A stretch of 21,981 nucleotides of DNA, from NCBI GenBank assembly GCA_021816505.1, contig JAKAXS010000006.1:1-21981 (forward strand), written 5' to 3'. Positions within the stretch are counted from its first letter, which is position 1, and every line of letters begins with the position of its first letter. The notes below the pieces were generated by a model. It did not search any database. It had not been told where the DNA came from and saw only the letters and a list, made by a program, of their open reading frames with translations. This DNA is from Pseudomonadota bacterium (GTDB lineage: Bacteria > Pseudomonadota > Alphaproteobacteria > Rhizobiales > Hyphomicrobiaceae). The position numbers were made by a program, and so were the translations under genes. Shown here in pieces: positions 8,331-15,774 of this stretch.

Positions 8331-9641
8331 GTGCTCGTGCCCGATCTGAGCCGGCACGCCAAGTCCGCGTCGCCGTCCCTGCATTCTCCGCAAGACCGTC
8401 TCAGCGAAACGGAAGGCTTGGCCGAAGCCATAGACCTGACCGTTGCCCGCGGGATGATCGTGCCGTTGGCTCTTCCCAAGCCCGCTACCCTGTTCGGCAG
8501 CGGCAAGGTGGAGGAACTCGGCCAGATCGTTACCGACGAGAACATCGAACTGGTCATCATCGACCACACGGTTTCGCCCGTACAGCAGCGCAATCTGGAG
8601 ATGGCCTGGAAGGCCAAGGTGCTCGACCGGACGGGACTGATCCTCGAAATCTTCGGCCGCCGTGCACGCACTCGCGAAGGCCGCCTGCAGGTCGAGCTGG
8701 CGCATCTCACGTATCAGAAGGGCCGCCTCGTCCGCGCCTGGACCCACTTGGAGCGCCAGCGCGGCGGGCGCGGCTTCCTGGGTGGCCCGGGCGAAGCCCA
8801 GATCGAACTCGACCGCCGCATGCTGCAGGAACGGATCGACGCCATCCGCAAGGACCTCACCGGCGTCGTCCGCACGCGCGAGCTGCATCGCGCGGGCCGC
8901 CGCAAGGTGCCGTATCCCGTTGTCGCCATCGTCGGCTACACCAACGCCGGCAAGTCCACGCTGTTCAACCGCCTGACCGGCGCCGGTGTGCTGGCGCAGG
9001 ACCAGGTGTTCGCGACGCTCGATCCGACGATGCGCGAGGTGAAGCTGAAGAGCGGACGGCGCATCATCCTGTCCGACACGGTGGGCTTCATCTCCGACCT
9101 GCCGACGATGCTGGTCGCGGCGTTCCGCGCCACGCTGGAAGAGGTGATCGAAGCCGATCTCGTGCTGCACGTCCGCGACATCGCGCATGCCGAAACGGAT
9201 GCTCAGGCGAAGGACGTCGAGAACGTGCTCGGCGGTTTGGGAATCGACATCGTTCCCGCCGACAACCACATCCTGGAAGTCTGGAACAAGGTGGACCTGC
9301 TGTCACCGGTCACACGAGAAGAGGCGACACACTCCGCGCGTTGGGAAGAGCGTCATCCCGCGCTGGTGTCGGCCACCTCGGGTGAGGGCATGGGCGCATT
9401 GCTCGATGCGATCGACGCGCGCCTGGGCAAGTCGGACGAGATCCTGGATCTTTCGGTGCCGGCCATCGAGGGCCGCCTGATCAACTGGCTGCACGAGAAC
9501 ACCGACGTGATGGACACGGCGGCCGGCGACGACGGCAGCATGATCCGCTTCCGCGTTCGCGTCGCGTCCGAGAAGAAACAGCGGCTGTTGGGACAGCTTG
9601 GCAAGGCCGGTGTGCGAGCGCCGATAAGCGACGCCCTTTAG
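8331..9641 (+). CDS. hflX: GTPase HflX
   Basis: This ribosome-associated GTPase splits or rescues stalled 70S ribosomes under stress. Counting from GTG 8331 the protein is 436 residues. The HflX N-terminal domain contains ATLFGSGKVEEL, and a glycine-rich linker (GGRGFLGGPGEAQIE) precedes the G domain. The G domain shows G1 GYTNAGKST (202-210), G3 DTVGF (249-253), G4 NKVD (319-322) and G5 SAT (347-349). The start is uncertain. The frame is open back to 8193, and translated sequence before 8331 looks continuous with the family N-terminus, but no ATG, GTG or TTG lies in that stretch. No Shine-Dalgarno precedes GTG 8331. The stop TAG (9639-9641) overlaps the stop of the convergent permease. Confidence 0.93.
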   Translation: MLVPDLSRHAKSASPSLHSPQDRLSETEGLAEAIDLTVARGMIVPLALPKPATLFGSGKVEELGQIVTDENIELVIIDHTVSPVQQRNLEMAWKAKVLDRTGLILEIFGRRARTREGRLQVELAHLTYQKGRLVRAWTHLERQRGGRGFLGGPGEAQIELDRRMLQERIDAIRKDLTGVVRTRELHRAGRRKVPYPVVAIVGYTNAGKSTLFNRLTGAGVLAQDQVFATLDPTMREVKLKSGRRIILSDTVGFISDLPTMLVAAFRATLEEVIEADLVLHVRDIAHAETDAQAKDVENVLGGLGIDIVPADNHILEVWNKVDLLSPVTREEATHSARWEERHPALVSATSGEGMGALLDAIDARLGKSDEILDLSVPAIEGRLINWLHENTDVMDTAAGDDGSMIRFRVRVASEKKQRLLGQLGKAGVRAPISDAL

Positions 9642-10768
9642 CGGGCAAACACGCTCGCCGGGTCGATTTCCATGACCTTCAGGATGGCCGCTGCCGCAGC
9701 GATTGCCGACATGCCGACGGTAAGGACGAGCAGGCTGCCGGCCAGGAACGGCGTCAGCACGATCGGCATCGCCGTTTCGAGAGACGCACGCGCCAGCAGC
9801 AGCGCCACGATCATGCCGAGCGTGTAGCCGATGACCGCGCACAGCGCGGCCTGAGTCATGACGACCTTGTAGAGATACTTCGAAGGCGAACCGAGCGCGC
9901 GCAACGTTGCGTATTCGCGCAGGTGATCCTTGGTGCTGGAGTACAGCGTCTGGCTGACGATGACGGTGCCGACGATCAAGCCCAGCACCGCGCCGCCGAT
10001 CAGCGCCACGCCCGCTCCGGTATTGAACATCCACTGTTGAATGTTGCGCTCGCGGAATTCGGCGGAGGTCAGCACCTCGGCGGACTCCAGACGTCCGGCG
10101 ATATCGGATTTCAAGCTGGCCACGTCGGCGCCTTGCTCCGTGCGCACCAACAGGAAGGTGGAGGCCTGAGAGCCGATGCCGAACATCGCCCGCGCACGCC
10201 GCGTCGTCGTGAAGATATAGGGCGAGCGTGTGAACGAGCGGATGCCGTCGGTCACGAGGCGCACGCGTGCGCGCTCTCCTTCGACGTGCCCAAAGTCGCC
10301 GATACCGTCGACTCCGAGTTCCTCGAAGTAGCTGCGGTCGACGCCAACGCCGTCCGGTTCCTTCAAGCTTGCAAGTTCGCCCGCCGAAATCGACCAGGGC
10401 AACAGCGCCTTCGTTTCGATATCGGCGCCGACGATCACGACGCTCGACGTGGCACTGTCGGGCCGCCGCCAATCGGAAAAGCCGACGACCAGCGGGGTCA
10501 CCGCGCGAACGCCAGGAACGGCCAACACCTGATGGCGCTCCGCCGATCCCAGCAAGGGCGCACCTTCGTCGAAGCTTTGCGTGCCGAAGGGCAGCACCCA
10601 CAGATCCGCGACCGCGTTGTCGACGGCGCCGGTGATCATGCGGCTGGCGCTGACGTACAGTCCGAGCTGGACGGCGAGCAGCACGACCGCGAAGACAATG
10701 CCGACGATCGTCACACCGGACCGAAGCCGGTCGTGTGAGAAGTTGCGGAAGGCGAGAGTCAAGATCAT
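9638..10768 (-). CDS. ABC transporter permease, MacB/FtsX type (DevC-like)
   Basis: This is an inner-membrane subunit of a type VII (MacB/LolCE/DevC-like) ABC system. The 376-residue protein has one N-terminal membrane helix (about 17-40) and a large extracytoplasmic domain (about 42-248). Three C-terminal helices follow (about 252-273, 305-327 and 336-362). The motif STKDHLREYATLRALGSP (278-295) is the cytoplasmic coupling region typical of FtsX-domain permeases. Closest in style to DevC. No ATPase (DevA-like) or periplasmic adaptor (DevB-like) gene is in the window, so the partner must be elsewhere or the protein acts alone. It lies 39 bases after the hydrolase gene on the same strand, probably on one transcript. 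Confidence 0.82.
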   Translation of the reverse strand: MILTLAFRNFSHDRLRSGVTIVGIVFAVVLLAVQLGLYVSASRMITGAVDNAVADLWVLPFGTQSFDEGAPLLGSAERHQVLAVPGVRAVTPLVVGFSDWRRPDSATSSVVIVGADIETKALLPWSISAGELASLKEPDGVGVDRSYFEELGVDGIGDFGHVEGERARVRLVTDGIRSFTRSPYIFTTTRRARAMFGIGSQASTFLLVRTEQGADVASLKSDIAGRLESAEVLTSAEFRERNIQQWMFNTGAGVALIGGAVLGLIVGTVIVSQTLYSSTKDHLREYATLRALGSPSKYLYKVVMTQAALCAVIGYTLGMIVALLLARASLETAMPIVLTPFLAGSLLVLTVGMSAIAAAAAILKVMEIDPASVFAR

Positions 10769-10807
10769 CGGCGTTGCAAACTCATGGGCCGACGATGCAG
10801 CCGGCGG

Positions 10808-11668
10808 CTACACGCGAGCCTTTTCTCCGAACGGCACGCGCGCCGCCATATCGGCCACGTCGCGCTCGATAAAGCTCGAAGTGCGTTCGGCAACATAGCT
10901 CCGTTGACGATCGAGCGTCACCACATGATAGCTGTCGTCTAGCACGCACAACTCGACGCGACCCGCCATCTTCCGCTGCAACTCGGCGGAATTGTCGAGA
11001 TCGCTCTGATCGTCGTTGCGCGGATGGAAGATGATCGATGGCTGTGCGATCCGCGGCAGGTCACGCACGACGGAGCGCGACAGACGCAGCATCTCCAGCA
11101 CCTTCACGCCGTTGATGCGGAAGATGTCGCTGGAGTGCTCGTTCTTCAAAGCACCGAGCACGAGGTTACGGATGCGATCGTCCTTGATGCCGAACGGCAT
11201 GCGCTCTTCGAACTGGAACATGCGCGCCAGCCAACGGGCGTGCACGAGATAGAACAACTTGAAGGTCCACGGAATCGACCAGCCGTTCGGACGCAGCGTC
11301 GGCGCAAACAGCATCGTGCCCGCCAGGCCCTGCGGCTTCTCCGCGGCAAGCTTCAGCGCCAGCAACGCACCGGCCGACAAGCCACCGACGTAGACGCGGT
11401 CGCACGTGGCCGCCATCTTGTCATAGGCCTTGCGCGCTTCAATGACCCAATCCTGCCAGGTCGAAAGGCCGCTGATGTCGGTATTGCCCGCAAGTCCCGG
11501 CAGCGTCGGCGTCGCCACGACGAAGCCTTCGGACGAAAGCCGATTGGCCAGGAACCGAAGTTCCGCCGGCGTGCCGGCCAACCCATGAAGGAGAAGTACG
11601 CCCACGTTGTCCGAGCTCGGGCGCGCAGCCTGTCCAACCGTCGACTTCGATTTATTGTTGGTCTGCAT
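10808..11668 (-). CDS. Alpha/beta hydrolase (carboxylesterase/monoacylglycerol-lipase-like)
   Basis: This is probably a soluble serine hydrolase; there is no signal peptide. The 286-residue protein has LLLHGLAGTPAE, with the oxyanion-hole HG at 28-29. The nucleophile elbow is GGLSAG (Ser98). HPRNDD follows, carrying the acid at 219 or 220, and SYHVVTLD carries the catalytic His248. HGxxGTPxE plus YHVVTLD resembles Est30-type carboxylesterases. The substrate is unknown. It has its own likely promoter (11830-11859) and a leader of about 155 bases. It precedes the ABC permease in what looks like a two-gene unit. The Shine-Dalgarno is weak (AGAGAAAAG). Confidence 0.86.
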   Translation of the reverse strand: MQTNNKSKSTVGQAARPSSDNVGVLLLHGLAGTPAELRFLANRLSSEGFVVATPTLPGLAGNTDISGLSTWQDWVIEARKAYDKMAATCDRVYVGGLSAGALLALKLAAEKPQGLAGTMLFAPTLRPNGWSIPWTFKLFYLVHARWLARMFQFEERMPFGIKDDRIRNLVLGALKNEHSSDIFRINGVKVLEMLRLSRSVVRDLPRIAQPSIIFHPRNDDQSDLDNSAELQRKMAGRVELCVLDDSYHVVTLDRQRSYVAERTSSFIERDVADMAARVPFGEKARV

Positions 11669-11710
11669 CTTTTCTCTAATCGACGTTGCGGCGCGAGCTA
11701 CAACTCAGCG

Positions 11711-11823
11711 AGCAGCAACTTCGTTCCGGGGAACGCCGCCTGCTCCCGGACATCGAGGGGTGCAGCAGCGCGTTGAAGTTCCGAGGGGACGCCGGCCATA
11801 TGCCGGTAACCGTTCCCCGTTTC
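11711..11823 (-). promoter_or_regulatory. Potentially structured 5' leader of the hydrolase gene
   Basis: CGGGGAACG (plus strand 11727-11735) and CGTTCCCCG (11811-11819) are exact 9-base complements that would close a loop of 75 bases in the leader RNA. Inside lies CCGGC-CATAT-GCCGG (11792-11806). CGTTCC-GG-GGAACG (11722-11735) is a local inverted repeat that would compete with the outer stem. These mutually exclusive pairings could form an RNA switch, but I recognise no known riboswitch family. Confidence 0.35.
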
Positions 11824-11829
11824 GGACAG

Positions 11830-11859
11830 ATTATATCCGCGCCCACTAGGGCGTGTACA
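11830..11859 (-). promoter_or_regulatory. Probable promoter of the hydrolase-permease unit
   Basis: Read on the minus strand, a perfect -10 TATAAT (11835-11830) lies 18 bases from a -35 TGTACA (11859-11854; 4 of 6 consensus). The spacer is almost filled by a perfect inverted repeat, CGCCC-ACTA-GGGCG (11840-11853). An inverted repeat inside a promoter spacer suggests a bound regulator. Transcription would start near 11823. Confidence 0.55.
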
Positions 11860-11915
11860 TGCGGCTTAAGCGCAAATCAGTAGGTGATTGATATGTCGAA
11901 TTTATAGCTCAAACA

Positions 11916-11929
11916 TGAATGTTCATTCA
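11916..11929. promoter_or_regulatory. Operator-like palindrome TGAATG-TT-CATTCA
   Basis: This is a perfect 6-bp inverted repeat with a 2-base spacer, six bases beyond the DUF2339 stop and about 60 bases upstream of the hydrolase promoter. TGAATG/CATTCA half-sites resemble operators of many TetR-family repressors. No such regulator gene is nearby. The remainder of the 11669-11934 gap holds the leader and promoter listed separately and no convincing gene. Confidence 0.35.
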
Positions 11930-11934
11930 GAAAG

Positions 11935-14652
11935 CTAGGACGCGTTTTGCAGAGTGCCTGGCGGCTTCGCAAAAATGATCCGCTGATAGACGAAACCGAT
12001 GCCTATCAGCACGGCACCCAGGCAGATAAACGAGAGCGCCCGCCAGATGCCTTCGACATCGGCGAGGTCGTACGTGAAGACCTTGAGCGTCGCCAGCGTG
12101 ACCAGCGCCGCGGACGCATAGCGTGCCTCCTGCGATCCGCGCCAGATGCCGTAGCCGAGGAAGGCGATGCCGAGCAGCAGCCAAGCCGCCGAGTAAGCCC
12201 AAAGCTCCGCGTCCGAGGTCGCGTTGTCGAGACTGATGCTTGCGCCCTGGAACGCGTGCCGCACCTCGAGCGTGACATAGGCGATGATGAGGACGATCGC
12301 GAGAACGCCGGCGGCGGTCGCGTACCACCTGGGTCGCGTGAAGCGCGCGTGACGCGCCACGAACAACGCCATGATGCCAGGCAGGAAGTAGGCGAGCAGG
12401 AGCGTGCTGAAGAGCGTCGCGCCGCCAACCGGTTCGCCTGTGAGCGAAGGGTTCTGCCACAGCAACAGGCCCATTGCCGAGACGAACACCGCAAGCCCGC
12501 CGAAGATCAGCGAAGCGGTATCGAATACGATGCTCGCGCGCCGCATGTGCAGCCGCGTCATCACGTAGGAGAGGCCGAGCGCGACGAACGCCATCAAACC
12601 TTGCTCCACATGGCCCGACACGGGAGCCAGTGGATCGCCACCATTCATGAAGTGCCGGATCTGGAAGAACGCGAGAAGGCCGAGGAACAGCACTGAGAGG
12701 CTTTCCATCAGCCGCACGGCCACGTCGTCGGCTCGCGTCCGCAACACCTTGGCGGCAAGCGCGAAGGCGACCGTCGGCACGCCGTAGCCGAGAAGCAGCC
12801 AGTTGAAGATCGGCCAAGTACCGACGTTCTCGCCCATGATCGCGGGATCCCACGCGACGCGGCCGAGCACGATGACGCCGAGACCGACAACGGCCCAACG
12901 CAGAAGCGGGATGTCCTTCAACGCCGCAAGGTAGGCCGTGCCGAGTGCCGCCAACGCGATCGCCACCGTGAGGTAGCCACGGTCCAAGGACACGACGAGC
13001 GCGAACGCGAATGCGGCAATCGATGCAGAGGCGAGGGCGCCGGTGCCGGTACGCGTCGCGATCGGCGCATCAGGCGCCTCAGTCCGCTCGAAGCGCTCCG
13101 CGACGAACGCGTAGATGGCCGCCAGCACGGTGCCGAACACTGCAAAGCGAACCGAATGATCGAACTGCGTCACGCGCAGATAGGCCAGCACGAGCGCGAG
13201 CAGCGGCGCGGCCGTTGCGGCCAGTGCGTAGAGCGCGCTGGTCGTCGCCGGCAGCGCGCGGCCGATGTAGAGACGTGCTGCCGCAACCGCGGCCGCGACG
13301 CCGCTGAGGATGGCCGCCCATGACAGGAAGCTCGCGACGCCCGCCGGCACGTCGAGCGGCTTCCAATCCGGCATCGTCTCGTATTGCGACCACACAGGTG
13401 CGTTCAGGTTCGGCCAGAGAATGACGGCCGCGATCGCGACAGTGCCGGCAAGAACGGACGCGACCGCCGCGCGCGGGCTCATCCAGCCGGTGGTGGCAAG
13501 CACGGCGATAACCGCGAACGTCAGCGGCAGCCATCCTTCGAACACGAAACCGGTGGCGGACAGAACGGCGATCGCCAAGCCTGACAGGACGGTGAGCGAC
13601 GCAGATGCGACCCAGTCGGGACGAGCCTCCGCATCCGATGTGCCGACGTGCGGTTCGATCGCAAGGAAACCTGCCGCGAGCATCAGTTGAATGACCACAT
13701 GCGTGGCGATTGCCCACTGTTCGTGGGTGGGGCCGGACGCCGCCAGCGGAAGGAGCAGCACGCCCCATATCGTCACGCCCGCGACCACAGTCGCGGCGAG
13801 CCAAAGCCACCGGCGCGTGCGCGCCAACAGATAGGCGGAGGCGGCAACGACAGCGAGATACAACACCAGAGGCCACGGGTTCGGCGCGTTGGACGTCACG
13901 AGCGCCGGAGCGATGAAGGAGCCGGCAAGGCCCAGGCCGGCGAGGGCAGGGCCGTGCAACGCGGCGGCGAGCATCGTCGCGATGCCGACCAGGCCGAGCA
14001 GGATGAAGGCAGCCCCAGGCCCGATGAAGCCGTACAGCGCATGCGCGGCGTAGACCGTGGCGAACGCCGCCACCGTGCCGGCTGCCGTGAGCACACTCGG
14101 AATGTGCGCGCTGGGGACCGCATTCAGACCGAAATTCGTCTCGTTGCGGCGGGCCCATTCGCCGGCGCCGACCAGAGCGGCTGCGAGCAGCGCACCCAGC
14201 AGCACGCGAACTTCCGGCCCGAGCCATCCCTGTTCGATGGAATGACGCACGATCAGGATGCCGCCGATGGCAAATGCGACGCCGCCGACGAGAACCGTCC
14301 AACGGGTGCCGAGGCGTTCTTCAAGACTGCTGCCGGTCGGCGCGCTGGGCCTTGCCGCGTCTGCCGCCGCAGCAACGATCTCGGGTACGGATGCGCGCGG
14401 AGGAAGCGGCGTTGCGGCTTCCGGGGCTTCTTCCGGGGCCTCGGGTTCTTCAGGGGAAGAGGGCGCCTCAGGCGCCGCCTCGGGAACAGCGTCCGCGACT
14501 GTTCCTCCACGCTTCAGAAGCTTCAGTTCGGACTCTGCTCGCTGCAAGCGCTCGCCAAGCAGCAAGATGGTGTTCTTCAGATCGCCGATGCTGTTGCGCA
14601 GCCACAGCGTGACGGCCGCAAGAATGAGGAGCACGACCGTATTGGAGAACAT
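11935..14652 (-). CDS. DUF2339 large multi-pass membrane protein
   Basis: This is an uncharacterised integral membrane protein of 905 residues, a usual size for DUF2339. It has an N-terminal membrane helix (about 3-18) and a short coiled-coil-like stretch (about 24-48). A proline/glutamate/alanine-rich linker (about 54-85) follows. The conserved DUF2339 opening EERLGTRWTVLVGGVAFAIG is at 111-130. The rest is a very long array of hydrophobic segments to the C-terminus. The family function is unknown; localisation is surely the inner membrane. The upstream neighbour on the same strand is the C39-like gene, 142 bases away. The stop is followed by the palindrome at 11916. The start ATG has only a weak Shine-Dalgarno. 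Confidence 0.85.
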   Translation of the reverse strand: MFSNTVVLLILAAVTLWLRNSIGDLKNTILLLGERLQRAESELKLLKRGGTVADAVPEAAPEAPSSPEEPEAPEEAPEAATPLPPRASVPEIVAAAADAARPSAPTGSSLEERLGTRWTVLVGGVAFAIGGILIVRHSIEQGWLGPEVRVLLGALLAAALVGAGEWARRNETNFGLNAVPSAHIPSVLTAAGTVAAFATVYAAHALYGFIGPGAAFILLGLVGIATMLAAALHGPALAGLGLAGSFIAPALVTSNAPNPWPLVLYLAVVAASAYLLARTRRWLWLAATVVAGVTIWGVLLLPLAASGPTHEQWAIATHVVIQLMLAAGFLAIEPHVGTSDAEARPDWVASASLTVLSGLAIAVLSATGFVFEGWLPLTFAVIAVLATTGWMSPRAAVASVLAGTVAIAAVILWPNLNAPVWSQYETMPDWKPLDVPAGVASFLSWAAILSGVAAAVAAARLYIGRALPATTSALYALAATAAPLLALVLAYLRVTQFDHSVRFAVFGTVLAAIYAFVAERFERTEAPDAPIATRTGTGALASASIAAFAFALVVSLDRGYLTVAIALAALGTAYLAALKDIPLLRWAVVGLGVIVLGRVAWDPAIMGENVGTWPIFNWLLLGYGVPTVAFALAAKVLRTRADDVAVRLMESLSVLFLGLLAFFQIRHFMNGGDPLAPVSGHVEQGLMAFVALGLSYVMTRLHMRRASIVFDTASLIFGGLAVFVSAMGLLLWQNPSLTGEPVGGATLFSTLLLAYFLPGIMALFVARHARFTRPRWYATAAGVLAIVLIIAYVTLEVRHAFQGASISLDNATSDAELWAYSAAWLLLGIAFLGYGIWRGSQEARYASAALVTLATLKVFTYDLADVEGIWRALSFICLGAVLIGIGFVYQRIIFAKPPGTLQNAS

Positions 14653-14704
14653 GGTGGATCCCGATGCGAGGTTTGACGACCGTTAGGCGAAACGTCCAGA
14701 CCCC

Positions 14705-14739
14705 AGCATACACGACTGTTTTTGCGCCAGAATTGCGCC
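14705..14739 (-). promoter_or_regulatory. Direct repeat and candidate promoter upstream of DUF2339
   Basis: TTGCGCC occurs twice on the plus strand (14722-14728 and 14733-14739), 11 bases apart, so both copies face the same side of the helix. On the minus strand a -10-like TATGCT (14710-14705) lies 16 bases after TTCTGG. The -35 is weak. Tandem repeats at one-turn spacing suit response-regulator binding, but this is speculative. Confidence 0.25.
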
Positions 14740-14794
14740 GCCATGGTGTTTTGATTGGGTTGGTTACCGTAGGGAGTAAACGAGGCGGGTCCCG

Positions 14795-15283
14795 CTAGCC
14801 GTCGATCGATCGACGGACCTCGAAAACTTCCATGATGCGGGCACCGCGGTGGGGACCGTCACAGACGAAGGTCCAGCGGCCTTCCGTGAACGTGTCGCAC
14901 ATCTTGACGCCCTTGATCAAAATCCAGTGGCCTTCCTTGCCCTTATGGATCGCCAGGATGTAGTGCGCCCAGGCGTTGCGCGGCTTCTGCATCCAACCCC
15001 AGACGGTCGGCCGGCGCTTGCGTTCAAGCTGCATGAACGTCTCTTTGAGGCTCATTGTGTAGCCGTAAACGGCCAGCGCACCTTCGACCTCGTCGGCGTA
15101 CGTCCCCTTGACCCTGAACTGCAAATCCGCCGGCAACTGCCGGTAGGCGTTGACCGCCGCCTCTACTTTGCTGATCGGATAGCCGGTTATTGCGGACAGC
15201 ACATAGGGCCCGCAGAATGCCATGCGGCCCGTATCGTTCGATACGGTGTTCAATGAAGAGGTGAGAAAGCCTTGCCCGTCCAC
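14795..15283 (-). CDS. Uncharacterised protein with C39-peptidase-like (papain-fold) signature
   Basis: I do not recognise a named family. The 162-residue protein contains CGPYVLSAITGYPISKVEAA (24-43), which resembles the catalytic-cysteine motif of C39-type peptidases (CGxxxLxxxxxxxG). It also contains GHWILIKGVKMCDTF (118-132), which resembles the histidine and aspartate strand pair (His119, Asp130). A Cys24-His119-Asp130 triad is therefore plausible. No signal peptide, membrane helix or transporter domain is present, so it is not a bacteriocin exporter. The start is uncertain: GTG 15283 gives 162 residues, while ATG at 15223 would start just before the cysteine; neither has a good Shine-Dalgarno. 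It is divergent from the monooxygenase gene across a 116-base gap. Confidence 0.6.
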   Translation of the reverse strand: MDGQGFLTSSLNTVSNDTGRMAFCGPYVLSAITGYPISKVEAAVNAYRQLPADLQFRVKGTYADEVEGALAVYGYTMSLKETFMQLERKRRPTVWGWMQKPRNAWAHYILAIHKGKEGHWILIKGVKMCDTFTEGRWTFVCDGPHRGARIMEVFEVRRSIDG

Positions 15284-15333
15284 GCTGGTGCAACTCGATT
15301 TGCTACAGTTAACGAAATGTTGCCGCAGGAACG

Positions 15334-15350
15334 TTTAACGCTCGGTTAAA
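15334..15350. promoter_or_regulatory. Inverted repeat TTTAAC-GCTCG-GTTAAA in a divergent gap
   Basis: This perfect 6-bp inverted repeat with a 5-base spacer lies between the divergent C39-like (minus) and monooxygenase (plus) genes. A further GTTAAC palindrome sits upstream at 15308-15313. The placement fits an operator shared by the two genes. I found no clear -35/-10 pair. Confidence 0.4.
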
Positions 15351-15399
15351 GCGCGCGGCAGTCAGGTGTAGCGCAGGCAACAATCATTGGGAGGCGTCG

Positions 15400-15702
15400 A
15401 TGTTCGTGGTGGCGGTGTTCTTCGAGGCCAATCGCGGCGAGGCCGACAATCTGCGCGCCGCCCTGATCGCGCACGCCGCCGAAAGCCGCGCCAACGAGCC
15501 GGGATGCGAGCGGTTCGACGTGTCGGAGGACCCGGTCGATCCGAGTTCGTTCCTGCTCTACCAGGTCTTCGACAGCGAAGCCGCATTCAACGCGCATCAC
15601 GAACTCGAGCACTACGCCCGCTTTGCCGAAGAAATCGAACCCTGGGTCGCCTCCAAGCGCATGCTCACCTACACGCTGCTCGGCACGACAGGCATGGTCT
15701 GA
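15400..15702 (+). CDS. Antibiotic-biosynthesis-monooxygenase (ABM/YgiN-like) domain protein
   Basis: This is a small dimeric alpha/beta-barrel (ferredoxin-like) protein of the ABM family, which includes quinol monooxygenases and heme-degrading enzymes. The 100-residue protein shows the family pattern: an N-terminal strand (FVVAVFFEA), a helix (ADNLRAALIAHAAESRANEPG), then CERFDVSEDPVDPSSFLLYQVFDSEAAFNAHH and a final helix with HYARFAEEIEPWV. The strand-helix-strand order and the His-His/Glu-His motif support the family call. The substrate cannot be inferred. GGGAGG precedes the ATG by a normal distance. A probable terminator lies just after the stop. Confidence 0.85.
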   Translation: MFVVAVFFEANRGEADNLRAALIAHAAESRANEPGCERFDVSEDPVDPSSFLLYQVFDSEAAFNAHHELEHYARFAEEIEPWVASKRMLTYTLLGTTGMV

Positions 15703-15710
15703 AACGACGA

Positions 15711-15734
15711 CGGGCCAGACCGAAGTCTGACCCG
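15711..15734. terminator. Probable bidirectional terminator between ABM gene and rplI
   Basis: CGGGCCAGAC (15711-15720) pairs with GTCTGACCCG (15725-15734) around a CGAA loop, with one C-A mismatch in a 10-bp stem. It sits between two convergent genes, which is the expected place for a shared terminator. The downstream T content is low. Confidence 0.6.
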
Positions 15735-15774
15735 CGCTTTGTCGAGACCTGGGACGCAGTGTGCGACCGGGCAA

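Noticed and set aside
11686..11883. Small plus-strand frame in the hydrolase-DUF2339 gap
   Set aside because: No ribosome-binding site or motif, and it lies over the minus-strand promoter and leader.
13648..14676. 342-codon plus-strand frame opposite DUF2339
   Set aside because: Arg/Gly/Gln-rich translation without motifs, antisense to a clear membrane protein.
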